Source of the DNA: Sphingobacterium pedocola
Lineage (GTDB): Bacteria > Bacteroidota > Bacteroidia > Sphingobacteriales > Sphingobacteriaceae
NCBI RefSeq assembly: GCF_015209965.1
Contig: NZ_MU158690.1
Span: forward strand, 186,854 to 250,853
Direction: 5' to 3'
DNA: 64,000 nucleotides
Part shown: piece by piece, positions 35,631-44,340 of the stretch
Position numbering within the stretch: the first letter of the stretch is position 1
How the letters are laid out: the number at the start of each line of letters is the position of its first letter
Notes under the pieces: model-generated
What the model saw: only the letters and a program-made list of their open reading frames with translations
The model's database searches: none
What the model was told of the DNA's origin: nothing
Made by a program: the position numbers and the translations under genes

Positions 35631-35660
35631 TTTATCCTTTGCGTATAGCTAAAAGAGTAA

Positions 35661-38426
35661 ATGAATAGAGAATTGATTTTTATGAGACCGTGTTTATTGA
35701 TAATCCCCCTCGTTTTCCTGTCTATTTTTGACTTAAGCGCCGGGGGAAAGAATTTATTTTTTTCAACGGAGGGAGTCAGTAATATAGAGCGGTTTAACTA
35801 TAGTGTTGAGCGTCTAGGTAGTTTTCTAGGTATAGATGCGAAGGCGCGTAAGCCAATTAAATCCGGCCGTTCTTTGCGGGGGGATGATGTAATATTGGGT
35901 CTAGTTACGCCGACCTCGAAGGTCGGCAAGATGGTGCCTACAGCACTTTTAAATACATTGAATCACAAGGAATCCTTTCTGATTTATAGAAAGGACGCGT
36001 CGTCCCCATTGATTATCATCGGCAAAGAAGAAGCCGGTCTGTTGTACGGTTGTCTTGAAGTTATCAATCAAAACCGTTATAGCGAGAGAAGAGCGATAAG
36101 CTATCAAGACGCGCCGGAGATGGTGTTGAGAGGTACCAGTATCGGTCTCCAAAAAACGGAGTATCTCCCCGGACGGGATGTCTATGAATACCCCTATACT
36201 GAAGATCTATTTCCGTGGTTTTACGATAAAGACCTTTGGCTGAAATACTTGGATATGATGCTGGATAATAAATACAATACCCTGTATTTATGGAATGGAC
36301 ACCCCTTTTCTTCTCTGGTTAAGCTAAAAGATTATCCTTACGCTTTAGAAGTAGACGAGGAAACATTTGCCAAAAATGAAGAAATATTTGGTTTTTTGAC
36401 CCGCGAGGCAAACAAGCGCGGTATCTGGGTGATTCAGATGTTTTATAATATCATTTTACCCAAGCCTTTCGCTGAAAAGCATAACCTCAAGACGCAGGAA
36501 AGAAACCGCGTTATTACACCGTTGATCTCCGATTATACGCGTAAGTCGATCGCTGCATTCGTCAAGAAATATCCGAATGTTGGCCTGTTGGTCACGCTGG
36601 GCGAAGCTATGGAGGGAGTCGGTCAAGATGATATCGCGTGGTTTACAAAGACGATTATTCCAGGCGTGAAAGATGGGCTTAAGGCAAGTGGCGGGATCAT
36701 AGAGCCCCCTATTGTGTTGCGTGCGCATGATACCGACGCGCCAGCGGTAATGAAAGAATCACTTCCGCTGTATAAAAATTTGTATACGATGGCCAAATAT
36801 ACCGGTGAGGCGTTAACAACCTATACGCCACGGGGCAAATGGGCCGAACTGCATCGCAGTTTAAGTGCGATGGGCACAGTACACATACAGAATATACATA
36901 TTCTAGCGAATCTAGAGCCCTTCCGTTATGCTTCGCCTGATTTTATCCAAAAATCGGTACACGCTATGCACGACGTCTATCATTCCAATGGTATACACAT
37001 CTACCCCCAAGCGTCGTATTGGGATTGGCCGTATTCCGCAGATAAAGCAGATGAGCGGCTGCTACAAGTGGATCGGGACTGGGTATGGTACCAGGCATGG
37101 GCGCGGTATGCATGGAAGGTAGATCGCACTAAAGAAGAAGAACAGGCGTTTTGGTCCAATCAATTGAAAGACTATTACGGTATTCCGCAGCAGGATGCAT
37201 CTAACCTTTTACGTGCTTTGGAAGAGATTGGAGAAATATCACCTAAGATTTTACGGCGGTTCGGTATTACAGATGGAAATCGGCAAACGTCCTCCTTGGG
37301 TATGCTGATGACACAGCTTATCAATCCTTTCCGATACGGCCTTTTTACGTTGCTATATGAATCCGAAGCCCCAGAAGGTGAAATGATCATCGATTATGCC
37401 GAAAAAGAATTTAAAAACGAACCGCATATTGGCGAGACGCCTATGCAGGTCGCCAATGAGATCGTGGGCCATGGCACCAAAGCCGTGCAATTGCTAGGGC
37501 AGATTGGCAAAGCCAGTAAGCATGTAGACGAATTTCAGCGTTTGTTAAATGATGTGTATATTCATCACGCAATGGCAGAACATTACAGCTACAAAGTTAA
37601 GTCAGCCATACAGGTGCTCGACTATAAATATTCTGGAAAGTTGGGTTCTTTGCAAGCGGCTGTTCCCGCTTTAGAAAAAAGTGTGGAAGCCTACAGGAAA
37701 CTAACGAATTTAACAAAGGACTCGTATTTATATGCGAATAGCATGCAGACAAAGCAACGGAAAATACCGTTACGGGGTGTCGATGCTACGTTCAAACATT
37801 GGACGGAAGTTTTACCGGTTTTTGAGATAGAGCTCCGTAATTTTAAAGCGGCATTAGATTCCTTAGAACGGAAGGGAGATGTAAAGGAAATAGAAACCAG
37901 GTCTTATGTAAGTAGCGAGGTCGTATTGCTAAGCGATGCGCATTTTACCACCTTGAAAAAAGGCGCTAAACTGTACGTAGACCAGGAGTTAGTCGTAACA
38001 CACCTACCACAGGAGTTAGAAGGATTGCAAGCCGTTACCGTGAATTCGGAAGATCAGAAGTTAAACGGCTATGCGTTGAAATTTGATAGCAAACGTCCTG
38101 TTAAAGTGTTGGTAGGGTATTTTAACAGTACCGATAAAGTGTTTGCTCCTAAGCCGGTATTGGAAATTGATGCCTCTGCCAACGACTACGGACAAGCCGA
38201 AGCAAAAATTCGAAACGCCATGCGGGTTCAATATATGCCCATGCTTGATATCCACACCTACTCATTTCCCGCTGGACAACAAGAGCTTAAATTACCCAAG
38301 GGTGAAGCTGTAATTTTAGGATTTGTGGATGATCGCGAATTGTTGCACCCTTATAACGCCGATATCGATAATCAAGGCGATGATCTAGACGATTTATTCG
38401 GCTACTATAAGGAAACTAAACTGTAA
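35661..38426 (+). CDS. Large secreted glycoside hydrolase, galacturonidase-like
   Basis: The 921-residue protein has a signal peptide (start at 35661 or the ATG at 35682). It then has an N-terminal beta/alpha domain similar in layout to GH67/GH115 (about 30-145, IIIGKEEAGLLYGCLEVINQ), and a TIM barrel (about 150-520) with PEMVLRGTSIGLQKTEYLPG, LYLWNGHPFSSLV, LVTLGEAMEG, and IYPQASYWDWPYSAD. Helical and beta domains end the chain. Proteins with this pattern are, as far as I recall, labelled alpha-D-galacturonidase in Bacteroides (possibly GH138), which would fit the pectin setting, but I cannot confirm the family. Glu in LGEAME is a candidate catalytic residue. It is the first gene of a five-gene operon with gaps of 1 to 14 bases. 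Confidence 0.7.
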   Translation: MNRELIFMRPCLLIIPLVFLSIFDLSAGGKNLFFSTEGVSNIERFNYSVERLGSFLGIDAKARKPIKSGRSLRGDDVILGLVTPTSKVGKMVPTALLNTLNHKESFLIYRKDASSPLIIIGKEEAGLLYGCLEVINQNRYSERRAISYQDAPEMVLRGTSIGLQKTEYLPGRDVYEYPYTEDLFPWFYDKDLWLKYLDMMLDNKYNTLYLWNGHPFSSLVKLKDYPYALEVDEETFAKNEEIFGFLTREANKRGIWVIQMFYNIILPKPFAEKHNLKTQERNRVITPLISDYTRKSIAAFVKKYPNVGLLVTLGEAMEGVGQDDIAWFTKTIIPGVKDGLKASGGIIEPPIVLRAHDTDAPAVMKESLPLYKNLYTMAKYTGEALTTYTPRGKWAELHRSLSAMGTVHIQNIHILANLEPFRYASPDFIQKSVHAMHDVYHSNGIHIYPQASYWDWPYSADKADERLLQVDRDWVWYQAWARYAWKVDRTKEEEQAFWSNQLKDYYGIPQQDASNLLRALEEIGEISPKILRRFGITDGNRQTSSLGMLMTQLINPFRYGLFTLLYESEAPEGEMIIDYAEKEFKNEPHIGETPMQVANEIVGHGTKAVQLLGQIGKASKHVDEFQRLLNDVYIHHAMAEHYSYKVKSAIQVLDYKYSGKLGSLQAAVPALEKSVEAYRKLTNLTKDSYLYANSMQTKQRKIPLRGVDATFKHWTEVLPVFEIELRNFKAALDSLERKGDVKEIETRSYVSSEVVLLSDAHFTTLKKGAKLYVDQELVVTHLPQELEGLQAVTVNSEDQKLNGYALKFDSKRPVKVLVGYFNSTDKVFAPKPVLEIDASANDYGQAEAKIRNAMRVQYMPMLDIHTYSFPAGQQELKLPKGEAVILGFVDDRELLHPYNADIDNQGDDLDDLFGYYKETKL

Positions 38427-38440
38427 ATAAGAAAATAGAT

Positions 38441-39973
38441 ATGAGAAGAGGCCCATTGTTTCTGTTGTTATTGCTCCCCGCTGTCGTGTGGGGACAGGTA
38501 GATCTAGCCACGAAATTGGATAAATACGTAACAAAATTTAACAGTCAGGACAACGAAGCCGTTGTCAATCTGATTGATAATGAAAGTTCTAGCGAATGGC
38601 TAAAGGCGAATATTCCCCTTTTTGAGTGTCCAGACACCGATATAGAAGAAATATACTATTTCCGTTGGTGGTCATACCGTAAGCACATCAAAGTGACCCC
38701 AGAGGGCACTATCGTGACCGAATTTATTGAACCGGTGAAACATGCAGGCAAGTTCAATTCCATTAGCTGCGCGTTAGGCCATCACATATACGAAGCCCGT
38801 TGGTTGCGGGATAATGAATTTCTGAAGGAATACATTGACTTTTGGCTTTACAAAGCGGACGAGGGGCAGACCAAACCACGTTTTCATCAATTTAGTTCAT
38901 GGCTACCTGATGCATTATTAGCCTATCATAAAGTTTCCAACAATACGTCCTATCTATCTAGCCGAATTAAGGACCTGGACTTGGATTACGAAAAATGGGA
39001 ACAAGAACGTCAATTGCCAAACGGCCTGTTTTGGCAGCACGATGTAAAAGATGGGATGGAAGAGTCTGTTTCCGGAAGCCGACGAGACGAAAATATGCGG
39101 CCCACGATAAACAGTTATATGTATGCCAACGCTGTAGCTCTCGCTGAGATAGCCGACATTGTAGGCCATGCCGATTTAAAGGCAAAATACCAAAAAAAGG
39201 CCAGCGAATTAAAGCCCAAACTAATCGATTCGCTATGGGATAAAGAGGAAAAATTTTTCAAGACAAAATTACCAGATGGCCGTTTGCACAACGCACGCGA
39301 AGCGATAGGTTTTATTCCATGGTATTTCCATATCCCAGCCGATAATAAGGAATACGCGCAAGCGTGGGACCAGGTGTTGGATACGGCTGGATTCAATGCA
39401 CCTTGGGGCCTGACAACAGCGGAACGAAGAGAACCGACGTTTAGAACCCGCGGATCCGGACACGGATGCGAGTGGGACGGCGCACTTTGGCCTTTTGCTA
39501 CTTCGCAAACATTACGGGGTATGGCTAATCTATTGGCCGATTATAAGCATACCGGGAAGATAAGTAAAGCGGATTTCTATCGCGAGGTGCAAAAATATGC
39601 CAAATCCCATGTCATGGACGGTAAGCCATATATCGGCGAGTACCAGGATGAAGTTAACGGCGAATGGTTGAAAGGCGATCATCCAAGAAGTAAATTTTAT
39701 AACCACTCCACCTATATGGATGTGATTATCCAGGATCTGATCGGAGTAAAGCCCCAAGTCGGAAATGTGTTGGAGATCAAGCCTTTGATTCCTGCTGGAA
39801 AATGGAAGTACTTTGCATTGACCAACGTAAGGTATCATGGGAAAGATATATCCATTTACTGGGATGAAGATGGGAAAAAGTACAATCAAGGAAAAGGCTT
39901 AACCGTGTATGCAGATGGACATAAAATCGCACGTACAGGGAAATTAAAGAATATTAAAATAAACTTAAACTAA
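38441..39973 (+). CDS. Six-hairpin (MGH1-like) glycoside hydrolase
   Basis: The 510-residue protein has a signal peptide (to VVWGQ) and an (alpha/alpha)6 barrel. YYFRWWSYRKHI, GHHIYEARWLRD, LPNGLFWQHDVKDGMEESVSG, RPTINSYMYANAVALAEIA and FRTRGSGHGCEWDGALWPFATSQTL are typical of MGH1-like enzymes related to GH63 and GH142. Acidic residues in RDENMRPTINSYMY and CEWDGALWPF are the likely catalytic pair. The substrate is not readable; arabino- or rhamno-side chains of pectin are possible from context. It starts 14 bases after the galacturonidase-like gene and ends 1 base before the GH28 gene. Confidence 0.75.
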   Translation: MRRGPLFLLLLLPAVVWGQVDLATKLDKYVTKFNSQDNEAVVNLIDNESSSEWLKANIPLFECPDTDIEEIYYFRWWSYRKHIKVTPEGTIVTEFIEPVKHAGKFNSISCALGHHIYEARWLRDNEFLKEYIDFWLYKADEGQTKPRFHQFSSWLPDALLAYHKVSNNTSYLSSRIKDLDLDYEKWEQERQLPNGLFWQHDVKDGMEESVSGSRRDENMRPTINSYMYANAVALAEIADIVGHADLKAKYQKKASELKPKLIDSLWDKEEKFFKTKLPDGRLHNAREAIGFIPWYFHIPADNKEYAQAWDQVLDTAGFNAPWGLTTAERREPTFRTRGSGHGCEWDGALWPFATSQTLRGMANLLADYKHTGKISKADFYREVQKYAKSHVMDGKPYIGEYQDEVNGEWLKGDHPRSKFYNHSTYMDVIIQDLIGVKPQVGNVLEIKPLIPAGKWKYFALTNVRYHGKDISIYWDEDGKKYNQGKGLTVYADGHKIARTGKLKNIKINLN

Positions 39974-39974
39974 T

Positions 39975-41546
39975 ATGCTTAAAAAACTATTTACCGGATT
40001 TTTAATTGGTATCTCGTTCTTATTTGGTTCAGAGGTAGGTGCACAGGAATTCTTCAATGTGATGGATTTTGGTGCGAAAAATGACAGTTCGGCTATCAAC
40101 ACGCTAGCGATAAAAAATACGATCGATGCTGCAGCGAACAAAGGAGGTGGTACTGTCTATTTTCCTGCCGGAAAATATTTAACGGGTCCTATTCACCTCA
40201 AGAGCAACATCACCATTCATATCGATGCCGGAGCAGAACTTCATTTTAGCGATAATTTTGACCATTATTTACCTATGGTCGAATCCCGCTGGGAAGGAAC
40301 AGAGGTCATCAATTTTTCTCCTTTATTTTATGGGAATGGTTTGGAAAACATCGCTATTGTCGGAAGAGGGTTGATCGATGGACATGGAAAGAATTGGTGG
40401 CGGTTTTCGGAGGTCGAAGTTAAAAAGTTAACGGAAGACAGTAAGTGGCAAAAGGAATTCAAACGCCTGAATCCGAATGTACTCGCTCCAGATCTACCCG
40501 GGTGGATAGAGCGTGGCTTTTTGCGTCCTCCATTTATACAGTTTTTGAACTGTAACAATGTTCAGATCAAAGACATAAAAATTCAAAATTCACCTTTTTG
40601 GACGATCAATCCACAGTATTGTGATAACGTAACCATCGACGGTATAACCATAGATAATCCACCGTCGCCTAATACCGATGGAATTAATCCTGAATCTTGC
40701 CAAAATGTACGTATTGCCAATAGTCACATCAGTGTAGGAGACGATTGTATCACGATAAAATCCGGTAAAGACCGTTCCGGTAGAAAAATAAATATTCCTG
40801 CGGAAAACTACACCATTACCAATTGTACGATGTTACGTGGCCATGGTGGTGTCGTGATCGGTAGTGAGATGTCTGGTGGTGTAAAAAATATAGTGATCTC
40901 TAACTGTGTTTTTGACGGTACAGACCGAGGTATTCGTCTTAAAACTGCAAGAGGACGTGGCGGAATCGTAGAAAATATCCGCGTGAGTAATATTGTGATG
41001 CGTAATATCCGGGATCAGGCTATCGTCATGGATATGCAGTACGCAAAAACTGAGGTGGAACCGGTGTCAGAAAGAACCCCAGCATTTAAGAATATCTTCA
41101 TCAGTGATATGGCTGGAAATACAAATCGCGTTTGTCTTGTAAGAGGTTTATTAGAAATGCCGGTGGAAAATGTAAGCTTTGCAAATATCAACATGCAGGC
41201 GCAATCTGGATTCTCACTGGAGAATGCGAAAAATATCAGTTTCCAAAACGTGCAGGTAGACGTCGCAAATGAACCGTTGATTAAGGCCAAAAACGTAGAA
41301 TTCATGGACCTTCATAAAGTACAAAACTTTACACCTCATCCAGATAAAGCATTAATCGTGTTAGAAGAGGCGAAGCAGGTGAATATCCAGAATAATTTCC
41401 CGTATGTAGGCACGAACTTATATCTCGAATTGATTGGAAAAGAAAATGGCAATATTTCCGTTCACAATAATAATTTTTCCAATGTAAAAAAGGTGATAAA
41501 AGAAGAAAATAAGGCCGTAAAATTCCTGAATAACATAACTAAATAA
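39975..41546 (+). CDS. GH28 polygalacturonase
   Basis: The 523-residue protein has a signal peptide (to VGAQ), followed by FFNVMDFGAKNDSSAINTLAIK, the standard GH28 entry, and a right-handed beta helix. The catalytic set is complete: NTDGIN (Asp235), GDDC (Asp256, Asp257), GHGG (His290), and RGIRLKTARGRGG as the substrate-binding Arg/Lys block. It hydrolyses alpha-1,4-galacturonan, or is an exo- or rhamnogalacturonan-type relative; the long PFIQFLNCNNVQIKDIKIQNSPFW segment is usual for exo-acting Bacteroidota members. It is the third gene of the enzyme operon. Confidence 0.93.
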   Translation: MLKKLFTGFLIGISFLFGSEVGAQEFFNVMDFGAKNDSSAINTLAIKNTIDAAANKGGGTVYFPAGKYLTGPIHLKSNITIHIDAGAELHFSDNFDHYLPMVESRWEGTEVINFSPLFYGNGLENIAIVGRGLIDGHGKNWWRFSEVEVKKLTEDSKWQKEFKRLNPNVLAPDLPGWIERGFLRPPFIQFLNCNNVQIKDIKIQNSPFWTINPQYCDNVTIDGITIDNPPSPNTDGINPESCQNVRIANSHISVGDDCITIKSGKDRSGRKINIPAENYTITNCTMLRGHGGVVIGSEMSGGVKNIVISNCVFDGTDRGIRLKTARGRGGIVENIRVSNIVMRNIRDQAIVMDMQYAKTEVEPVSERTPAFKNIFISDMAGNTNRVCLVRGLLEMPVENVSFANINMQAQSGFSLENAKNISFQNVQVDVANEPLIKAKNVEFMDLHKVQNFTPHPDKALIVLEEAKQVNIQNNFPYVGTNLYLELIGKENGNISVHNNNFSNVKKVIKEENKAVKFLNNITK

Positions 41547-41552
41547 CATCAC

Positions 41553-44339
41553 ATGTATTTGACGCGTTTTTCATTACTATTCCTACTTCTATTTTGTGCA
41601 GAAATATCAATTGCACAATATAAGCTATGGTATTCTTCGCCTGCAAAGGTATGGGAGGAAGCTTTGCCGATTGGAAATGGTAAGCTAGGTGCGATGATAT
41701 ATGGAGGCATAGCCGAAGACGAGATTCAATTTAACGAAGAAACCCTTTGGACAGGCTCTCCGCGTGATTATAATGCAAAGAATGCCCATCAGTACTTAGA
41801 TAGCATTCGTTATTTATTGGAAAAAGGCAACCAAAAACAAGCGGAAGAACTGGCCATGAACGAATTCATGGGGCTGAAAAGCGAAACCGAAGACAACGGC
41901 CGCTGGCTGAAGGACGTAGGTGAAATACGCGGAAAGAGCGATGCTCCATCCGCATTTCGTTTTGAGGATTCGCATTGGAAAAATTTTACTGTTCCCACTT
42001 ACGAAGGATGGGAATCGGCTGGCTTGGAAGGTCTCGATGGGGCACTGTGGTTTCGGAGGGAGTTTGATTTGTCAAAAGCGGATCTATCAAAGGACTGGGT
42101 ACTCGATCTAAACCGCGTTAGGGACATTGATTACACGTATATCAACGGTACGTTTGTCGGAAACACTGCGGGCGAGGCCGTTAAACGGGGATACAAGATT
42201 CCTAAAAATGTGCTGCGTGAAGGGAAAAATGTGATTGCGATTCAGGTGATTAATTTGTTTGGAAAGGGAGGAATTGCTGGATATAAAGATACCGCCCAGC
42301 ACATTGGTTTGGTAGACAACGAAGGGCTTAAGCATTCCCTAAATGGCCTGTGGAAATACCACGTGCAGGACGCGAATCCCCCCAAAGTGGGTAGTTATCA
42401 GGCGTCTTACCAACCATTCGGTATGCTAAAATTGTCTTTTCCACATGAAACGGCAACGGATTATAAACGTGTATTGAATCTGGACGAAGGTTTAGCGGAG
42501 GTAACATATACGGCCCGAGGGGTACAATACCGACGCACGTATCTGACGAGTTTTCCAGATCAGGCAATCGGTATCCGGCTTGCCGCGAATAAAAAGAAAA
42601 AGGTAAGCTTTAAGCTTGCATTAGGAACCAAGCATGCGCAACATAAGATCGAGAAAGTCGATGAAAATACGCTTTCCTTAACGGTAAATGTTAAAGACGG
42701 CGGATTAGTCGGTGTAAGTTTAGTCCGTATTAAGTTAAAGAACGGTACTGCTCGTATAGTCGACAATATGTTGGAAGTTAAGGATGCCGATGAGGCTTAT
42801 GTATACCTTTCGGCAGCGACTAATTTTGTGAATTACAACGATATCACAGGCGATGGTTATAAAAAGGCATTTGCCATACAAGAAAAAATGGCCAACCAAT
42901 CCTTCGACGAATTCGCACAGGCCCATCGGAAAGACTATAAACATCTTTACGATCGTTTTGCGATCGATTTGGGCGAACAAAGCCAGCTTACTACCGATGT
43001 ACGTTTAACCAATTTCGATAAGGATGTCGATCCTTCATTTGTGGCACTTTACGTGCAGTATGGCCGGTATTTACAAATTTCCAGTTCGCGGGAAGGCACA
43101 CAGCCTGCCAACTTACAGGGCGTTTGGAACCATCAGCTTGAACCATCATGGGGGAGTAAATACACGGCCAACATCAACCTAGAGATGAATTATTGGCCAA
43201 CCGAGGTGCTGAATTTACGTGAGCTGCATACGCCGTTGTTTCAGATGATCCGGGAGCTACAGGCTGCAGGTACGAAAACCGCAAAATCCTACTACAACGC
43301 ACGAGGGTGGGTGCTTCATCACAATACCGATATCTGGCGGGGCACGGCACCAATTAATAATTCCAATCATGGTATATGGCCGACAGGCGGAGCTTGGCTG
43401 GTGACTCATCTGTGGGAGCACTATCAGTTTAATCAAGATCCGCAATTTATAGCAGATTACTACGATATCATAAAAGGGGCTACCCTATTTTTCAAAGATG
43501 TGCTCGTTGAAGACAAATCAACTGGATGGCTTGTCAGTACGCCATCCAATTCACCGGAAAACGGTGGGTTGGTCAAAGGTCCAACGATGGATCATCAGAT
43601 TATTCGGGCGCTATTCCAGATTTTTGTGAAGTCTGCAGACTTGTTGGATAAAGACCGCGGACTACGGGATTCTATTATGCAAATGCATGCGAAGATCGCA
43701 CCCAATCAAATTGGCAAGTACGGTCAGCTGCAGGAGTGGTTAGAGGACAAGGACGATCCGGAGAACAAGCACCGGCATGTATCCCACTTATGGGGATTGC
43801 ACCCTGGGAACGAAATCAATGAAGAAGCGACACCGGCATTGATGGATGCGGCAAAACAAACGTTGAAAATGCGCGGCGATGAAGGGACAGGTTGGAGCCT
43901 GGCTTGGAAAATCAATTTTTGGGCTCGCCTAAAGGATAGCGAGCACACGCTGAATATGATCAAAATGCTGTTGCGTCCTGCAGATAGCGACGGCGGGTCT
44001 TATCCCAATCTTTTCGATGCGCATCCCCCCTTCCAGATTGATGGAAATTTCGGCGGTGCAGCAGGAATTGCCGAACTGTTTCTACAGAGCCATCTTTCGT
44101 ACATCGAAATATTACCTGCTTTGCCAGAGAGGCTCGCTATGGGTAGTATCAAAGGGATAAAAGCGCGTGGGGGATTTGAAGTAAACATGGTTTGGAAAGA
44201 TAAGACGTTGCGCACATTGGAAGTGCGATCCACGGCTGGCAAGCCATTATCTCTAAAGTACAAAGGCAATGCTATTCAGCTAAACACGGAAAAAGGGAAG
44301 ACATATACATTCGACTCAAGTTTAAAACACGTAAATTAA
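41553..44339 (+). CDS. GH95-type alpha-L-fucosidase/galactosidase with an inserted jelly-roll domain
   Basis: The 928-residue protein has a signal peptide and the GH95 start LWYSSPAKVWEEALPIGNGKLGAMIYGG. After about residue 113 a foreign block runs to about 279: SHWKNFTVPTYEGWES, GALWFRREFDLSK, YINGTFVGNTAG and GKNVIAIQVIN, a GH2-like sugar-binding jelly roll. GH95 sequence then resumes at FPHETATDYKRVLNLDEGLAEVTY. The catalytic barrel has GTQPANLQGVWN, INLEMNYWPTE, WPTGGAWLVTHLWEHY, STPSNSPENG and FQIDGNFGGAAGIAELFLQSH. GH95 includes alpha-L-fucosidases and, in rhamnogalacturonan II loci, alpha-L-galactosidases. The next gene begins 1 base after the stop. Confidence 0.87.
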   Translation: MYLTRFSLLFLLLFCAEISIAQYKLWYSSPAKVWEEALPIGNGKLGAMIYGGIAEDEIQFNEETLWTGSPRDYNAKNAHQYLDSIRYLLEKGNQKQAEELAMNEFMGLKSETEDNGRWLKDVGEIRGKSDAPSAFRFEDSHWKNFTVPTYEGWESAGLEGLDGALWFRREFDLSKADLSKDWVLDLNRVRDIDYTYINGTFVGNTAGEAVKRGYKIPKNVLREGKNVIAIQVINLFGKGGIAGYKDTAQHIGLVDNEGLKHSLNGLWKYHVQDANPPKVGSYQASYQPFGMLKLSFPHETATDYKRVLNLDEGLAEVTYTARGVQYRRTYLTSFPDQAIGIRLAANKKKKVSFKLALGTKHAQHKIEKVDENTLSLTVNVKDGGLVGVSLVRIKLKNGTARIVDNMLEVKDADEAYVYLSAATNFVNYNDITGDGYKKAFAIQEKMANQSFDEFAQAHRKDYKHLYDRFAIDLGEQSQLTTDVRLTNFDKDVDPSFVALYVQYGRYLQISSSREGTQPANLQGVWNHQLEPSWGSKYTANINLEMNYWPTEVLNLRELHTPLFQMIRELQAAGTKTAKSYYNARGWVLHHNTDIWRGTAPINNSNHGIWPTGGAWLVTHLWEHYQFNQDPQFIADYYDIIKGATLFFKDVLVEDKSTGWLVSTPSNSPENGGLVKGPTMDHQIIRALFQIFVKSADLLDKDRGLRDSIMQMHAKIAPNQIGKYGQLQEWLEDKDDPENKHRHVSHLWGLHPGNEINEEATPALMDAAKQTLKMRGDEGTGWSLAWKINFWARLKDSEHTLNMIKMLLRPADSDGGSYPNLFDAHPPFQIDGNFGGAAGIAELFLQSHLSYIEILPALPERLAMGSIKGIKARGGFEVNMVWKDKTLRTLEVRSTAGKPLSLKYKGNAIQLNTEKGKTYTFDSSLKHVN

Positions 44340-44340
44340 T

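Larger units (their letters stand above)
35325..35660. other. Divergent spacer upstream of the pectin enzyme operon
   Basis: These 336 AT-rich bases hold no gene. They contain the AATTATAAACAG motif at 35513-35524, a CACAAAATTGTG palindrome with a T-run near 35537-35556, and a leader hairpin at 35593-35630. The start of the pectin operon transcript is probably within this stretch, but no perfect TAnnTTTG box was found. Confidence 0.5.
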
